From: Pseudooceanicola endophyticus
GTDB lineage: Bacteria > Pseudomonadota > Alphaproteobacteria > Rhodobacterales > Rhodobacteraceae
DNA: 64,000 nt
Reading direction: 5' to 3'
NCBI RefSeq assembly: GCF_018760365.1
Contig: NZ_JAHIAB010000001.1
Span: 79,813-143,812 of the forward strand
The position numbers were made by a program, and so were the translations under genes. Below, one piece after another: positions 43,088-52,052 of the stretch; the first letter of the stretch is position 1; each line of letters begins with the position of its first letter. The notes beneath the pieces were generated by a model that did not search any database, was not told the origin of the DNA, and was given only the letters and a program-made list of their open reading frames with translations.

Positions 43088-43636
43088 GGCGGCCTTCGGA
43101 GACGGCTTCGGGCGAACTCCCGACCAAAACAGTCAACTATTTGAAATTGTTGAATTTTACTCTTGCGCCCCGAAACAGGACCGGGTATCACCTGTCTTCA
43201 AGAGGACCAGCCAGCTGAACGCCAGCCCCTCCTCTTCTTCCAGCACCGCCAGGACAGCGACGCCGCGCGCAAGGGTCAGACCCAGCCAGCCATCGCAGCC
43301 ATTTCCCAGCCAGCACGAAGCCCCGCCGGATCCCGCCTAGACCGGGCGCAGGAAACCGCCATGCGGTCGCGCAGATCCCGCCGGCCAAAGCCCGACCCGG
43401 ATCATCAGACGTTCCAGCCAGCCCCCGCGACGCGGGGCCACCAGGCATTCGAGAACGAAGCGCAGGGGCGAAATCTCGGTCATCCATCCCTCCCGGGGTC
43501 ACAGATGCGTCCTGCCTAGCCGGTCGTGGTAACGCCGCCGTGACGCCCGAGTATCAGCCGCGTTAAAGCATGTGCGCCGCCTTGTTTCCCGCGTCGTCGG
43601 GCGCCAGTCTGCCCGGGAAACGACCGGAGACACGAC
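43088..43636. other. 549-base intergenic region
   Basis: Contains the AT-rich stretch TTTGAAATTGTTGAATTTTA near 43141-43160 and a minus-strand small ORF (43337-43483). Other frames crossing it show no family signature. GGAG precedes the PcaC-like start. No RNA gene was recognised. Confidence 0.5.
43337..43483 (-). CDS. possible small protein, 48 residues
   Basis: A minus-strand ORF with GGGAGGGATGG upstream of its ATG, encoding a protein that starts MTEISPLRFVLECLVAPRR and ends RPHGGFLRPV, with hydrophobic and basic patches. An overlapping longer ORF in another frame (43502-43188) has a less plausible sequence. Small and unsupported by homology; it could be chance. Confidence 0.3.
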   Translation of the reverse strand: MTEISPLRFVLECLVAPRRGGWLERLMIRVGLWPAGSARPHGGFLRPV

Positions 43637-44026
43637 ATGAGCCTGTTCGACGAAGACCTTTTCCTGAAGGGCCTTGCACAGCGCAAGGGCACGCTGGGCG
43701 ATGCCTATGTGCAAAAAAGCCTTGATGCGGCGGATGACTTCACCCGCCCCTTCCAGGAGGCCATGACCGCCTGGTGCTGGGGATTCGGCTGGGGCGACGA
43801 GGTAATCGAACCGAAAACGCGCTCGATGATGAACCTCGCCATGCTGGGGGCGCTCGGCAAGATGCACGAATGGGAGCTGCATTGCCGCGGCGCGCTCAAC
43901 AACGGGGTCTCGGTCGAGGAGATCCGCGCCATCGTCCATGTGGTGGCGATCTACTGCGGCGTGCCCCAGGCGCTGGAATGCTTCCGCGCCGCCCGCAAGG
44001 TGCTGGAAGCCGAGGGCCGGCTCTGA
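43637..44026 (+). CDS. carboxymuconolactone decarboxylase family protein (PcaC-like)
   Basis: A 129-residue PcaC-type protein: [65 protein letters not shown], then [18 protein letters not shown]. Its length and order match 4-carboxymuconolactone decarboxylase of the beta-ketoadipate pathway, but other pca genes are absent here, so a related decarboxylase or isomerase is possible. ATG at 43637 follows GGAGACACGAC. rluE follows 41 bases later. Confidence 0.85.
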   Translation: MSLFDEDLFLKGLAQRKGTLGDAYVQKSLDAADDFTRPFQEAMTAWCWGFGWGDEVIEPKTRSMMNLAMLGALGKMHEWELHCRGALNNGVSVEEIRAIVHVVAIYCGVPQALECFRAARKVLEAEGRL

Positions 44027-44067
44027 GCCATCTGGATTTCGCGGGCCGGTCGCCTTATGCGGGGGGC

Positions 44068-44637
44068 ATGACCCGCGTGATCCTCTTCAACAAGCCCTTC
44101 GACGTGCTGCCGCAGTTCACCGACCGCGGCACCGAAGGCACGCCCCGCCGCACCCTGTCGGATTTCATCGACCAGCCCGGGGTCTACCCGGCCGGACGCC
44201 TGGATCGCGACAGCGAGGGGCTGATGGTGCTGACCGATGACGGCAAGCTGCAGGCGCGGATCACCGATCCGAAGCACAAGCTGCCCAAGACCTACTGGGT
44301 CCAGGTCGAAGGCCTGCCCTCGGACGAGGCCCTGGAGGCGCTGCGCCGGGGCGTCACGCTGAAGGACGGCCCCACCCGCCAGGCCCGGGTGCGCCGGATC
44401 GAAACGCCCGAAGCTCTTTGGCCCCGCGATCCGCCGATCCGGGTCCGCAAGTCGATCCCCGATTGCTGGCTGGAACTCGAGATTCGCGAAGGGCGCAACC
44501 GCCAGGTCCGCCGCATGGTTGCCCATGTCGGCCATCCCTGCCTGCGCCTGATCCGCGCCGCCGTCGGCGACTGGCGGCTGGACGGTCTGGCTCCGGGCGA
44601 CTGGAAGGATGGCGAAGCCCCGAAGCGGCAGCGCTGA
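44068..44637 (+). CDS. rluE: 23S rRNA pseudouridine synthase, RluE-like
   Basis: A 189-residue pseudouridine synthase of the RsuA/RluB/E/F family. The catalytic aspartate is in [17 protein letters not shown], the [10 protein letters not shown] strand follows, and [23 protein letters not shown] is the C-terminal signature. No N-terminal S4 domain, as in RluE. It would modify a uridine of the peptidyl-transferase region of 23S rRNA. ATG 44068 is near a G-rich site; the frame is open upstream. Confidence 0.9.
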   Translation: MTRVILFNKPFDVLPQFTDRGTEGTPRRTLSDFIDQPGVYPAGRLDRDSEGLMVLTDDGKLQARITDPKHKLPKTYWVQVEGLPSDEALEALRRGVTLKDGPTRQARVRRIETPEALWPRDPPIRVRKSIPDCWLELEIREGRNRQVRRMVAHVGHPCLRLIRAAVGDWRLDGLAPGDWKDGEAPKRQR

Positions 44638-44646
44638 CGCCAAAGG

Positions 44647-44756
44647 AGGGGGCTCTGCCCCCGTCTCCTGTGGAGACTCCCCCGGGATATTTCCGGCCAG
44701 ATGATGAAGAGCGCCTGCTCCCTGTCATCTGGCCATAAATATCCCCGCCGGAGGCA
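44647..44756. repeat. two facing copies of a dispersed intergenic repeat
   Basis: Between rluE and phnM, a reverse-oriented copy (44647-44709: GGGGGCTCTGCCCCC hairpin, then GTCTCC-TGT-GGAGAC) faces a forward copy (about 44725-44756: CATAAATATCCCCGCCGGAGGC). The same element family occurs at 47196, 48938, 53258, 53998 and 60505. The hairpins probably act as bidirectional terminators. Confidence 0.75.
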
Positions 44757-44759
44757 CTG

Positions 44760-45935
44760 TCAGCCGACCCGCTCCCCCTCGACCCAGATGCCGCGGGTGA
44801 CAGGCACGCCGCCACGCAGGGAAAAGCGGACCAGGTCGGCGCGCAGGCCCGCTCCGATCCGCCCGCGATCACTCAGCCCCGCCGCATCCGCGGGGGCGGC
44901 ACTGACCGTCGCGATTCCCCGTGCCATGTCGCCCCAGTGCTGCCCCAGCTGCACCGCAGCCTGCAACAGCGCCGCCGGCACGTAATCCGAGCTTAGGATG
45001 TCCAGCAGCCCGAGGTCCGCCAGCTCCAGCGCAGAGACGTTTCCGGAATGAGAGCCGCCGCGCACCAAATTGGGTGCCCCCATGATCACCCGGATGCCGG
45101 TCTCGTGGCAGGCGCGTGCCGCCTCGACCGTAGTGGGGAATTCTGCCACGCGGATGCCGTAGGCGTGGCTGGTCATCACCTGGGCCCGCGTGGTGTCATC
45201 GTGGCTGGCCAGCACGGCGCCGAAACGACCCGCCGCCTCCACCGCCGCCGCCTCGTGCCGGGCGCCCAGCTGGTCGTGCAGATCATAAAGGAACTGGATG
45301 TAGTCCTCGAACCCCGCGCGGGAGAGGCCGTGCTTGCCGCAAACGTAATCCTCAAACTTGGAGATATCGGAGAACTGTCGCTGCCCCGGCGTGTGATCCA
45401 TCAGGCTGACGATGCCGATGCCATCCTCGGGGCCGAATTCCGACAGCTCCTCGATCAGCGTTTCCGAGCAGGTCTCGGCGCGCAGGTGCAGCTTGTGGTC
45501 GATCCGCAGCGCCCCCTGGCGGCGCATCGCCAGAATCTCGTCCGCCATGGGACGGGCATAGCGGCGATAGTCGCCGCGCGGCCCCTCGACGATCGAGCCC
45601 ACCCGGATCGCGTCGAAGACCGTGGTGATGCCGCAGCCGCAAAGCTCCGCGTCATGGGCGACGATGGCGGCATTGTGCGGCCAATGCGCCTTGGGGCGCG
45701 GCATCAGGTGGCGTTCCAGGTTGTCGGTATGCAGCTCGACCAGACCCGGTATCAGGTAATCCCCCTCGCAATCCAGCGCGCCGCGCGGCACCGCGCCGCT
45801 GCCGATCTCGGCGATCCGCCCGTCGCGCAGCACCAGATGGCCGCGCCGCACCTCGTCCGGCAGCACCAGCTGCGCATTGGCCAGCACCTGCTCCGAGGTC
45901 CGCCCCCCGATCTCCTGCCCTGCTCCGTCCATCAT
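44760..45935 (-). CDS. phnM: alpha-D-ribose 1-methylphosphonate 5-triphosphate diphosphatase PhnM
   Basis: About 391 residues. PhnM is an amidohydrolase-fold enzyme that removes pyrophosphate from ribose 1-methylphosphonate 5-triphosphate before C-P cleavage. Signatures: GLVELHTDNLERHLMPRPK (metal-binding HxD), FDAIRVGS, HLRAETCSE, SLMDHTPGQRQF, HDDTT, and MGAPNLVRGGSHSGN. I placed the start at ATG 45935, which has GGAG 5 bases upstream; ATG 45968, overlapping the phnN stop (ATGA), is equally possible and gives 402 residues. Last gene of the phnGHIJKLNM operon. A second paralogue lies at 52053. Confidence 0.92.
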   Translation of the reverse strand: MMDGAGQEIGGRTSEQVLANAQLVLPDEVRRGHLVLRDGRIAEIGSGAVPRGALDCEGDYLIPGLVELHTDNLERHLMPRPKAHWPHNAAIVAHDAELCGCGITTVFDAIRVGSIVEGPRGDYRRYARPMADEILAMRRQGALRIDHKLHLRAETCSETLIEELSEFGPEDGIGIVSLMDHTPGQRQFSDISKFEDYVCGKHGLSRAGFEDYIQFLYDLHDQLGARHEAAAVEAAGRFGAVLASHDDTTRAQVMTSHAYGIRVAEFPTTVEAARACHETGIRVIMGAPNLVRGGSHSGNVSALELADLGLLDILSSDYVPAALLQAAVQLGQHWGDMARGIATVSAAPADAAGLSDRGRIGAGLRADLVRFSLRGGVPVTRGIWVEGERVG

Positions 45936-45964
45936 CGTCACTCCGTTCCCCAGCCTCTGTCGCA

Positions 45965-46510
45965 TCATTGCGCGGGCATGTCTTCGAGAAGGGCCAGCAC
46001 CCGCGCCACCGTAGCGTCGAGCGGGCCCGAATTGTCCACTTCCGTGGCGGGAATGCCCGGCGGCAGGGCGAAATCCGCCCGCGCCAGGCGCCGGGCGATA
46101 TCGCCGGCATCCTCGCGCCCGCGCGCTGCCAGCCGCGCCGCCAGTACCGGCACCGGGGCGCTCAGCCGCAGGCACAGGAACCCCGGCACCCGGGCCCGCG
46201 CCAGACCCAGCACCCCGCGCGAGAGGTTGACCAGCGCGTCCTGCCCCGCCGCCAGCGCATCGCCCACGTCATCGGGGATGCCGTAATGCAGGCCATGGGC
46301 CTGCCAGGACAGCAGGAAGGCCCCCGCCGCCTCGCGCGCCAGGAACTCCGAACGGCTGACGCTGTCGAAGACCTCGCCGCCCGCCGCGCCGTCCCGGGTG
46401 ATCACCCGGCGCACCAGCACCGTCCCGGGACGGCGCGCGGCCACCGCCTGCATCACGCTGTCCTTGCCCACGCCCGAAGGCCCCACGACCCCGATCAGCC
46501 GGCCCGCCAT
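45965..46510 (-). CDS. phnN: ribose 1,5-bisphosphokinase PhnN
   Basis: A 181-residue P-loop kinase with GVVGPSGVGKDSVM at the N-terminus. PhnN phosphorylates ribose 1,5-bisphosphate to PRPP, recycling the ribose released by the C-P lyase pathway. The guanylate kinase-like core includes VRRVITRD and the SRSEFLAREAAGAFLLSWQAHGLHYGIP stretch. ATG 46510 immediately follows the phnL stop. Placed between phnL and phnM, as in many alphaproteobacterial operons. Confidence 0.93.
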   Translation of the reverse strand: MAGRLIGVVGPSGVGKDSVMQAVAARRPGTVLVRRVITRDGAAGGEVFDSVSRSEFLAREAAGAFLLSWQAHGLHYGIPDDVGDALAAGQDALVNLSRGVLGLARARVPGFLCLRLSAPVPVLAARLAARGREDAGDIARRLARADFALPPGIPATEVDNSGPLDATVARVLALLEDMPAQ

Positions 46511-46512
46511 CC

Positions 46513-47196
46513 TCAGACCTCCCGCGCCGGCGTGAAGGCGGTCACGTCGACCTCCCGGTCGCAGACCCGCGCCCGCGCCGCCGCATCGTGGAAGATCCCC
46601 AGCAGGGCCGCGCCACGCGCCTTTGCTTCCTCGATCAGCGCCAGCACCTCCTCGCGGTTCACCGCATCCAGGCTCGCCGTCGGCTCGTCCAGCAGCAGCG
46701 CCGGGTAATCGCGCACGAAGCCGCGCGCGATGTTGACCCGCTGCTGCTCTCCGCCCGAGAAGGTCGTCGGCGACAAGCCCCAAAGCCGCTCGGGAATGTT
46801 CAGCCGCGCCAGCAGCACCGCCGCCCGCGCCCGCGCCGCCTCCGGCGCGACGCCCGCCTCCAGCAGCGGCTCGGCCACCACCTCAAGCGTCGGCACCCGG
46901 GGCACCACCCGCAGGAACTGGCTGACATGGCCCAGCACATTGCGCCGCATCTCCAGCACCTCGCGCGGGCGCGCCGCGGCCACGTCCAGCCCCCCCACCA
47001 GGATCCGCCCCGAGGCCGCAAGATAGTTGCCATAGACCATCCGCATCAGCGTCGATTTCCCCGCCCCCGAGGCCCCCACCAGCGCCACGCATTCCCCCGG
47101 CGCCACCGTCAGAGAGGCCCCCGCCATCACCGGGATCACCGCGCCGCCCTGGTTGTGCAGGGTAAAGCGCTTCGACACGTTCTCGACCTTGATCAT
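46513..47196 (-). CDS. phnL: phosphonate C-P lyase system ABC-like protein PhnL
   Basis: About 227 residues. ABC-type ATPase of the C-P lyase set: Walker [29 protein letters not shown], signature [16 protein letters not shown], Walker [14 protein letters not shown]. PhnL is required for phosphonate use but is not a transporter subunit. The ATG at 47196 abuts a dispersed repeat whose GGGGAAAGATGA supplies the ribosome site, a notable case of a repeat adjacent to a start codon. TTG 47211 is an alternative. Confidence 0.93.
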   Translation of the reverse strand: MIKVENVSKRFTLHNQGGAVIPVMAGASLTVAPGECVALVGASGAGKSTLMRMVYGNYLAASGRILVGGLDVAAARPREVLEMRRNVLGHVSQFLRVVPRVPTLEVVAEPLLEAGVAPEAARARAAVLLARLNIPERLWGLSPTTFSGGEQQRVNIARGFVRDYPALLLDEPTASLDAVNREEVLALIEEAKARGAALLGIFHDAAARARVCDREVDVTAFTPAREV

Positions 47197-47259
47197 TTCA
47201 TCTTTCCCCAAATATGTCGGGGGGATCGCGCCACAGGCGCGATGGGGGCAGAGCCCCCT
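47196..47259. repeat. dispersed intergenic repeat between phnK and phnL
   Basis: A forward copy: TTTCAT, CTTTCCCCAAATATGTCGGGGG, then hairpins ATCGCGCC-ACA-GGCGCGAT and GGGGGC-AGA-GCCCCC. It fills the only sizeable gap in the phnG-M operon. Because it lies inside an operon, the hairpins are unlikely to be full terminators; they may instead affect mRNA stability or attenuate phnLNM. Confidence 0.8.
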
Positions 47260-47267
47260 CCCCGCTC

Positions 47268-48050
47268 TCAGACCTGCAGAACCGAACTGACCAGCAGCTG
47301 CGTATAGCCATGCTGCGGATCATCTAGCACCTGGTCGGTCAGCCCGGCCTCCACCACGCGCCCGCCCTGCATCACCATCAGCCGGTCCGCCAGCAGCCGC
47401 ACCACCGCAAGATCGTGGGTCACGATGATGGCCGACAGGCCCATCTCGCGCACGAGGCCCCGCAACAGGTCCAGCAGCCGCGCCTGAACGCTGACATCAA
47501 GGCCCCCGGTGGGCTCGTCCATGAACACCAGCCGCGGCCCCGTCACCAGGTTGCGCGCGATCTGCAACCGCTGCCGCATCCCCCCCGAAAACGCCGAGGG
47601 CCGGTCATCGACCCGGTCGGCGGCAATCTCGACCCGGCCCAGCCAGTCCACCGCCTGCGCCCGGATCGCCCCGTAGCGACGCGCGCCCATGCCCATCAGC
47701 CGCTCGCCCACATTGCCGCCGGCACTGACGTTCATCCGCAGCCCCTCATGGGCATGCTGATGCACGAAGGCCCAGTCCGAGCGTTTCAGCCGCCGCCGCG
47801 CCGGCTCGTCCAGCGTCACCGTATCGACCATCCCCTCGCCCATGTCGTAAAGCACCCGCCCGCCATCCGGCGCCAGCTGTCCGGCCAGGCAGTTCAGCAG
47901 CGTGGTCTTGCCCGATCCGCTCTCCCCGACGATCCCCATGACCTCCCCGGGCCAGAGATCAAAGCTCACGCCCCCGCAGCCCAGCCGCGCGCCATAGCGC
48001 TTTTCCAGCCCCTCGACCCGCAGCAGCGGCCCTTCCGTCCTGTCCCTCAT
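47268..48050 (-). CDS. phnK: phosphonate C-P lyase system ABC-like protein PhnK
   Basis: A 260-residue ABC ATPase that binds the PhnGHIJ core. Walker [13 protein letters not shown], then a PhnK-type stretch [28 protein letters not shown], signature [13 protein letters not shown], Walker [14 protein letters not shown], and the closing [15 protein letters not shown] overlaps the phnJ stop (ATGA). Confidence 0.94.
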   Translation of the reverse strand: MRDRTEGPLLRVEGLEKRYGARLGCGGVSFDLWPGEVMGIVGESGSGKTTLLNCLAGQLAPDGGRVLYDMGEGMVDTVTLDEPARRRLKRSDWAFVHQHAHEGLRMNVSAGGNVGERLMGMGARRYGAIRAQAVDWLGRVEIAADRVDDRPSAFSGGMRQRLQIARNLVTGPRLVFMDEPTGGLDVSVQARLLDLLRGLVREMGLSAIIVTHDLAVVRLLADRLMVMQGGRVVEAGLTDQVLDDPQHGYTQLLVSSVLQV

Positions 48051-48901
48051 GCGCTCTCTCCCAGCCGCCCGACATGGCCCGCAGCCCGCCGTTCCCCGCA
48101 GAAATCGGTGTCCGAACAGACGAACATCCGCCCCCCCGCATCATCGGTGATCACCTCGTCCAGATAGCTGTCCCCGGCCCCGCACAGATCGCAGGCATGG
48201 GGCGCCCGCGCCGCCTCGAACGGGTAATCCTCGAAATCGAGGCTCACCACCTCCGTCCAGGGCGGCAATGCGTAGATCCGCTGCTCCCGGCCCGCGCCGA
48301 ACAGCTGGATCGCCGCCATCGAAAGCTTGGGGTTGTCGAATTTCGGGATCGGAGAGGGATCCATCACGTAGCGCCCCTCCACCTTCACCGGATAGGCATA
48401 GCTGGTGGCAATCTCGCCGTGGCGCGAAATATCCTCGTACAGCTTCACATGCATCAGCCCGTATTCCTCCAGCGCATGCATCTTCCGCGTCTCGATCTCT
48501 GAGGGTTCCAGAAAGCGCAGGGGCTCGGGAATCGGCACCTGGTAGACCAGGATCTGCCCCTCCTCCAGCGCCCGCTCGGGGATGCGGTGGCGGGTCTGGA
48601 TCACCGTGGCCTGCGCCGTCGCCTCGCTCACCGCGACCCCGGCGACCTTCTGGAAGAAGCGCCGGATCGAGACCGCGTTGGTGGTGTCATCGGCCCCCTG
48701 GTCGATCACCTTCAGCACATCCTCGGGCACCAGCACGGCGGCACTCACCTGCACGCCCCCGGTGCCCCAGCCGTAGGGCATCGGCATTTCCCGGCTGGCA
48801 AAGGGCACCTGGTAGCCCGGCACCGCCAGCGCCTTCAGCAACGCCCGCCGGATCATCCGCTTGGTCTGCTCATCGAGATAGGCAAAGTTATAGGCGCTCA
48901 T
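48047..48901 (-). CDS. phnJ: alpha-D-ribose 1-methylphosphonate 5-phosphate C-P lyase PhnJ
   Basis: A 284-residue radical-SAM enzyme that breaks the carbon-phosphorus bond, releasing methane or another hydrocarbon and ribose 1,2-cyclic phosphate 5-phosphate. It carries the exact iron-sulfur pattern C-x2-C-x21-C-x5-C near the C-terminus (CDLC ... FVCSDTDFC). N-terminal YNFAYLDEQTKRMIRRALLKA and PYGWGTGGVQ are typical. ATG 48901 (MSAYNFAY) is chosen; upstream in-frame codons run into a dispersed repeat. Confidence 0.96.
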   Translation of the reverse strand: MSAYNFAYLDEQTKRMIRRALLKALAVPGYQVPFASREMPMPYGWGTGGVQVSAAVLVPEDVLKVIDQGADDTTNAVSIRRFFQKVAGVAVSEATAQATVIQTRHRIPERALEEGQILVYQVPIPEPLRFLEPSEIETRKMHALEEYGLMHVKLYEDISRHGEIATSYAYPVKVEGRYVMDPSPIPKFDNPKLSMAAIQLFGAGREQRIYALPPWTEVVSLDFEDYPFEAARAPHACDLCGAGDSYLDEVITDDAGGRMFVCSDTDFCGERRAAGHVGRLGESA

Positions 48902-48937
48902 CGCGGCCCCCCTTCGCAGCGGGGATCCGCCCCCGCC

Positions 48938-48988
48938 ATTTTCTTGTTCCAAATACCTCCGCCGGAGGCACCGGCGCCTGCGCCGGTC
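48938..48988. repeat. dispersed intergenic repeat between phnI and phnJ
   Basis: ATTTTCTTGTTCCAAATACC, then CTCCGCCGGAGG and an ACCGGCG hairpin, ending exactly at the phnI stop codon. Same family as 53258 (forward) and 53998 (reverse). Confidence 0.8.
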
Positions 48989-50098
48989 TCATTCCGCCGC
49001 CGCCTGCGCATCTGCCTGAGCACCCGCCCGCACCTCCGCCCCCGCAGCCCGGCGCAGCTTGCGCACCAGCTCCAGCTCGGACTGGAAATCGACGTAATGT
49101 GGCAGCTTGATATGCTCCAGGAACCCGGTCGCCTGGATGTTGTCGCAATGCGAAAGCACGAATTCCTCGTCCTGCGCCGGGGCGCCCTTCCAGTCCTCGC
49201 CCAGCTCCCGCCAGCGCAGCGCCCGGTCCACCAGCGCCATGGAGATCGCCTTGCGCTCGCTCTGCCCGAAGACCAGCCCGTAGCCGCGGGTGAACTGCGC
49301 AGGCGCGCTTTTCGAGCCGGTGAACTGGTTCACCGTCTCGCATTCGCTCAACTCCAGCTCGCCGATCTCCACGGCAAAGCCCAGCTCGGGGATCTCGACC
49401 TCGACCGCCAGGGCGCCGATGCGCAGCTCGGCCACGAAGGGGTGGTTCTTGGCATAGCCCCGCTGGGTCGAATAGGCCATCGAGAGCACGAAGCCCTCAT
49501 CGCCCCGCGCCAGTGCCTGCAAGCGCAGCGCCCGCTCCGCCGGCAGTTCCAGCGGCGCGCGGGTCAGATCGCCCGGCACCGCCTCGCAGGGTGGCTCGGG
49601 CTGGATCAGCCCCTCGGCATCCAGGAAGCCGGTGACCCGGGGCATCGCGCAGGGATCGGCCTCGGCGGGGACGGCGGGCCGGTCCAGCCCCTCGGCCTCC
49701 AGCGCAAAATCCAGCAGCCGGTGGGTATAGTCGAAGGTCGGCCCCAGCACCTGCCCGCCCGGCAGATCCTTGTAGGTGGCCGAGATCCGGCGATCGCAGC
49801 GCATCGCCCCGGTGTCGAGCGGGCGCGAGGCCGCAAAGCGCGGCAGCGTCGTGCGATAGGCGCGGATCAGGAAGATCGCCTCGATCAGGTCGCCGCGCGC
49901 CTGCTTGATCGCCAGCGCCGCAAGGTCCGGATCAAAGAGAGAGCCCTCGGCCATCACCCGGTTCACCGCCAGCGCCAGCTGCTCGCGGATCTGCGCCACC
50001 GACAGCTCGGCCACCGACGGATCGCCCCGCCGCGCCTCGGCCAGCCAGTCATGGGCCTGGTCGATGGCCTTTTCGCCCCCCTTTACAGCCACATACAT
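48989..50098 (-). CDS. phnI: carbon-phosphorus lyase complex subunit PhnI
   Basis: About 369 residues. PhnI, with PhnG and PhnH, attaches phosphonate to ribose triphosphate and forms the dimer centre of the C-P lyase complex. The start MYVAVKGGEKAIDQAH is typical, as are EIFLIRAYRTTLPR, FDYTHRLLDFALEAEG, GYAKNHPFVAELRIG and CDNIQATGFLEHIKLPHYVDFQSEL. TGATG overlap with phnH. The Ala/Gln-rich C-terminal tail is a minor extension. Confidence 0.95.
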   Translation of the reverse strand: MYVAVKGGEKAIDQAHDWLAEARRGDPSVAELSVAQIREQLALAVNRVMAEGSLFDPDLAALAIKQARGDLIEAIFLIRAYRTTLPRFAASRPLDTGAMRCDRRISATYKDLPGGQVLGPTFDYTHRLLDFALEAEGLDRPAVPAEADPCAMPRVTGFLDAEGLIQPEPPCEAVPGDLTRAPLELPAERALRLQALARGDEGFVLSMAYSTQRGYAKNHPFVAELRIGALAVEVEIPELGFAVEIGELELSECETVNQFTGSKSAPAQFTRGYGLVFGQSERKAISMALVDRALRWRELGEDWKGAPAQDEEFVLSHCDNIQATGFLEHIKLPHYVDFQSELELVRKLRRAAGAEVRAGAQADAQAAAE

Positions 50099-50682
50099 CA
50101 GGAACCCTCCATCCGGATCCGGGTCGACCGGGGCAGCGCCCAAAGGCTGTCCGCACGCGTGAAATAGGCATCCCACCCCAGCGGGAAGCGCGCCGCATTG
50201 GCGCGGAAAGCTTCGGGCATCGGCAGTTCTGCCGCGCGGGCCTCGCGCAGGCCCGGGCCGCTCAGGCGCACCGGGTGGGCCGACGCCCAGCCATCGATGA
50301 TCAGCGTCGCCGAACGGTCGGGATATTCGGGCACCCCCACGGCGAAATCCGACAGCGGCGCCAGCGCCTCGGCGGTGCCAAGCGCGAAGACGGCCGCCAC
50401 CCGCGTCTCCACCAGCGGCGCCCCGGTGTGGAACCGCAGCCAGTCCCGCATCGCGGCGCTGTCATGGGCCCCGGCCAGAAAGACCGGCGTCTCGGGATCG
50501 CAGAGCACCAGCAGCAGCGTCGCCGCCGCCGGGCTGCAGGGCGCCGGAGCCCGAGCCACCTCGCCCAGTTGCTGAAGCTGCCCGGGCCGGGCCATCGCCT
50601 CCAGCGCCGCACGGAAGGCCCGTGCCGCCTGGCGGGGGGCGTCGTCGAAACCGCCGCCCAGGGTTTCCGTCGTGCTCTCCAT
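50098..50682 (-). CDS. phnH: carbon-phosphorus lyase complex subunit PhnH
   Basis: A 194-residue PhnH: GGFDDAPRQAARAFRAALEAMARPGQ at the N-terminus is the family signature, followed by PDRSATLIIDG and PMPEAFRANAARFPLGWDAYF. Part of the PhnGHI complex. Overlaps phnG and phnI by 1-3 bases, so the operon is translationally coupled. Confidence 0.95.
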   Translation of the reverse strand: MESTTETLGGGFDDAPRQAARAFRAALEAMARPGQLQQLGEVARAPAPCSPAAATLLLVLCDPETPVFLAGAHDSAAMRDWLRFHTGAPLVETRVAAVFALGTAEALAPLSDFAVGVPEYPDRSATLIIDGWASAHPVRLSGPGLREARAAELPMPEAFRANAARFPLGWDAYFTRADSLWALPRSTRIRMEGS

Positions 50683-51125
50683 CAGTCCTCTCCCCGTACC
50701 ATGGTGAAGAAATCGACCCGGGTGGCATCAGCCTTCGCGGCCCGCAGCCGGGCGCGCTGCGCCTCGGCCTGCGCCAGCGGCGCCAGCAGCGCCGCCCGCA
50801 GCCCCGCAGCGCCCGCGCCCTGCATCCCGGCATCGACCCGGGCCGCGATCTCGGCCTTCTCTCGGTCGCGGCCCTGCACCATCGCATGACCGACCGCACC
50901 GCTTTCCAGCCGCAGCGCACAGCGCGTCACCGTCATTTCCCCAAGGTTGAAGGGCGCGCCGGTGCCCCCCGTGCGCCCGCGCACCATCACCGTGCCCACC
51001 TCGGGCGGGCGCAGCCAGGCAAAGCCCTCCGCCCCTCCGGCCGCCTGCCAGAGCCGCTTCAGCTCTGCCGCCGGCGCCCGGGCCAGAAGGCCCATCCAGC
51101 CCTGCCGCTCTGCCTGTTCCGTCAT
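50682..51125 (-). CDS. phnG: carbon-phosphorus lyase complex subunit PhnG
   Basis: A 147-residue PhnG: RQGWMGLLARAPAAELKRLW, then W-L-R-P-P-E-V-G-T-V-M-V-R-G-R, FNLGEMTVTRCALRL and VGHAMVQGRDREKAEIAARVDA. First gene of the minus-strand phn operon, divergent from phnF across a palindrome. C-P lyase operons of many alphaproteobacteria begin this way. Confidence 0.95.
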   Translation of the reverse strand: MTEQAERQGWMGLLARAPAAELKRLWQAAGGAEGFAWLRPPEVGTVMVRGRTGGTGAPFNLGEMTVTRCALRLESGAVGHAMVQGRDREKAEIAARVDAGMQGAGAAGLRAALLAPLAQAEAQRARLRAAKADATRVDFFTMVRGED

Positions 51126-51139
51126 CTCGACACCTTGAC

Positions 51140-51175
51140 CGATTTGTCTAAATTACTATACAACTAGACAAATCG
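51140..51175. promoter_or_regulatory. palindromic operator between phnG and phnF (candidate PhnF site)
   Basis: CGATTTGTCTA (51140-51150) and TAGACAAATCG (51165-51175) pair perfectly over 11 bases with an AT-rich 14-base spacer containing ACTATACAAC. It is 14 bases upstream of phnG and 47 upstream of phnF, placing it on both divergent promoters; PhnF is a GntR/HutC-type repressor. TATAGT within the spacer (minus strand) may be a -10 element. Confidence 0.7.
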
Positions 51176-51222
51176 TTACCCCCCTTGCCCGAGTCGCACA
51201 ATCCCGCAGTGGTGAAATTTCC

Positions 51223-51951
51223 ATGACAAACGCCCCCCGCAAGACGCCGCTCTGGCAATCCATCGCCAAAGCCCTGACCGCCGACATCGCCGAGGGGCGC
51301 TACCGCCCCGGCGACCGCCTGCCCACCGAGGCCGAGCTGTCCGCGCGTTTCGGGGTCAACCGCCACACCGTCCGGCGCGGCCTCGCGGTGCTCTCGGAGC
51401 AGGGCATGATCCACGCCCGCCGCGGCGCCGGGGTCTTCGTTGCGCTCAGCCCCACCGATTATCCGCTGGGCAGGCGGGTGCGCTTTCACCAGAACATCCG
51501 CGCCGCCGGGCGCCTGCCCGCCCGCCAGCTGCTGCTGACCGATACCCGCAAGGCCGATGCCGCCGAAGCCCGTCACCTGGGCCTGCCCCCCGGCGCGCCG
51601 GTGCTGGCAACCGAAGGCATCTCGCTGGCCGATGGCCAGCCGATCGCGCTGTTCCGCTCGGTCTTTCCCGGCGATCGCTTCCCGGGCCTTGCCCAAAGCC
51701 TGGCCGAGGTCCCCTCGATCACTGCGGCCCTGAAGCGCCATGGGGTGACCGACTATACCCGCGCCTGGACTCGTGCCGATGCGCGCCGCGCCGATGCCAC
51801 CCAGGCCCTGCACCTGCACCTGCGCGAAGGCGACCCGCTGCTGCGCACGACCTCCCTCAACGTCGATCCGCAGGGGCAGCCGGTGGAATATGGCCGCACC
51901 TGGTTTGCCGGCGAACGCGTCACCCTCACCCTGGGCGGCCCGGAGGACTGA
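51223..51951 (+). CDS. phnF: phosphonate metabolism transcriptional regulator PhnF (GntR/HutC family)
   Basis: A 242-residue GntR-type repressor. Winged helix GDRLPTEAELSARFGVNRHTVRRGLAVLSEQGMIHARRGAGVFV at ~residues 28-72, then the UbiC/HutC effector domain with FHQNIRAAGRLPARQLL. It is divergent from phnG; the shared palindrome suggests that it represses phnG-M and itself. The effector is probably a phosphonate or pathway intermediate. Confidence 0.92.
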   Translation: MTNAPRKTPLWQSIAKALTADIAEGRYRPGDRLPTEAELSARFGVNRHTVRRGLAVLSEQGMIHARRGAGVFVALSPTDYPLGRRVRFHQNIRAAGRLPARQLLLTDTRKADAAEARHLGLPPGAPVLATEGISLADGQPIALFRSVFPGDRFPGLAQSLAEVPSITAALKRHGVTDYTRAWTRADARRADATQALHLHLREGDPLLRTTSLNVDPQGQPVEYGRTWFAGERVTLTLGGPED

Positions 51952-52052
51952 GCGCCCTGTCGTCCCGAAAATCTGCAACAAGTGAAAGGGATACCGTCAC
52001 GCCGGCGATACAAAGCCCGGTTAGACCTGCGGCAACCAGACCGAGCAGAGCC

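Noticed and set aside
43188..43502. 104-residue minus-strand ORF
   Set aside because: Overlaps the more plausible 48-residue frame and has no conserved features; low-complexity Gly/Arg/Pro content.
51126..51222. Pho box in the phnG/phnF gap
   Set aside because: Searched on both strands for CTGTCAC-N4-CTGTCAC-like 7-4-7 patterns by eye and found only the GATTTGTCTA dyad.
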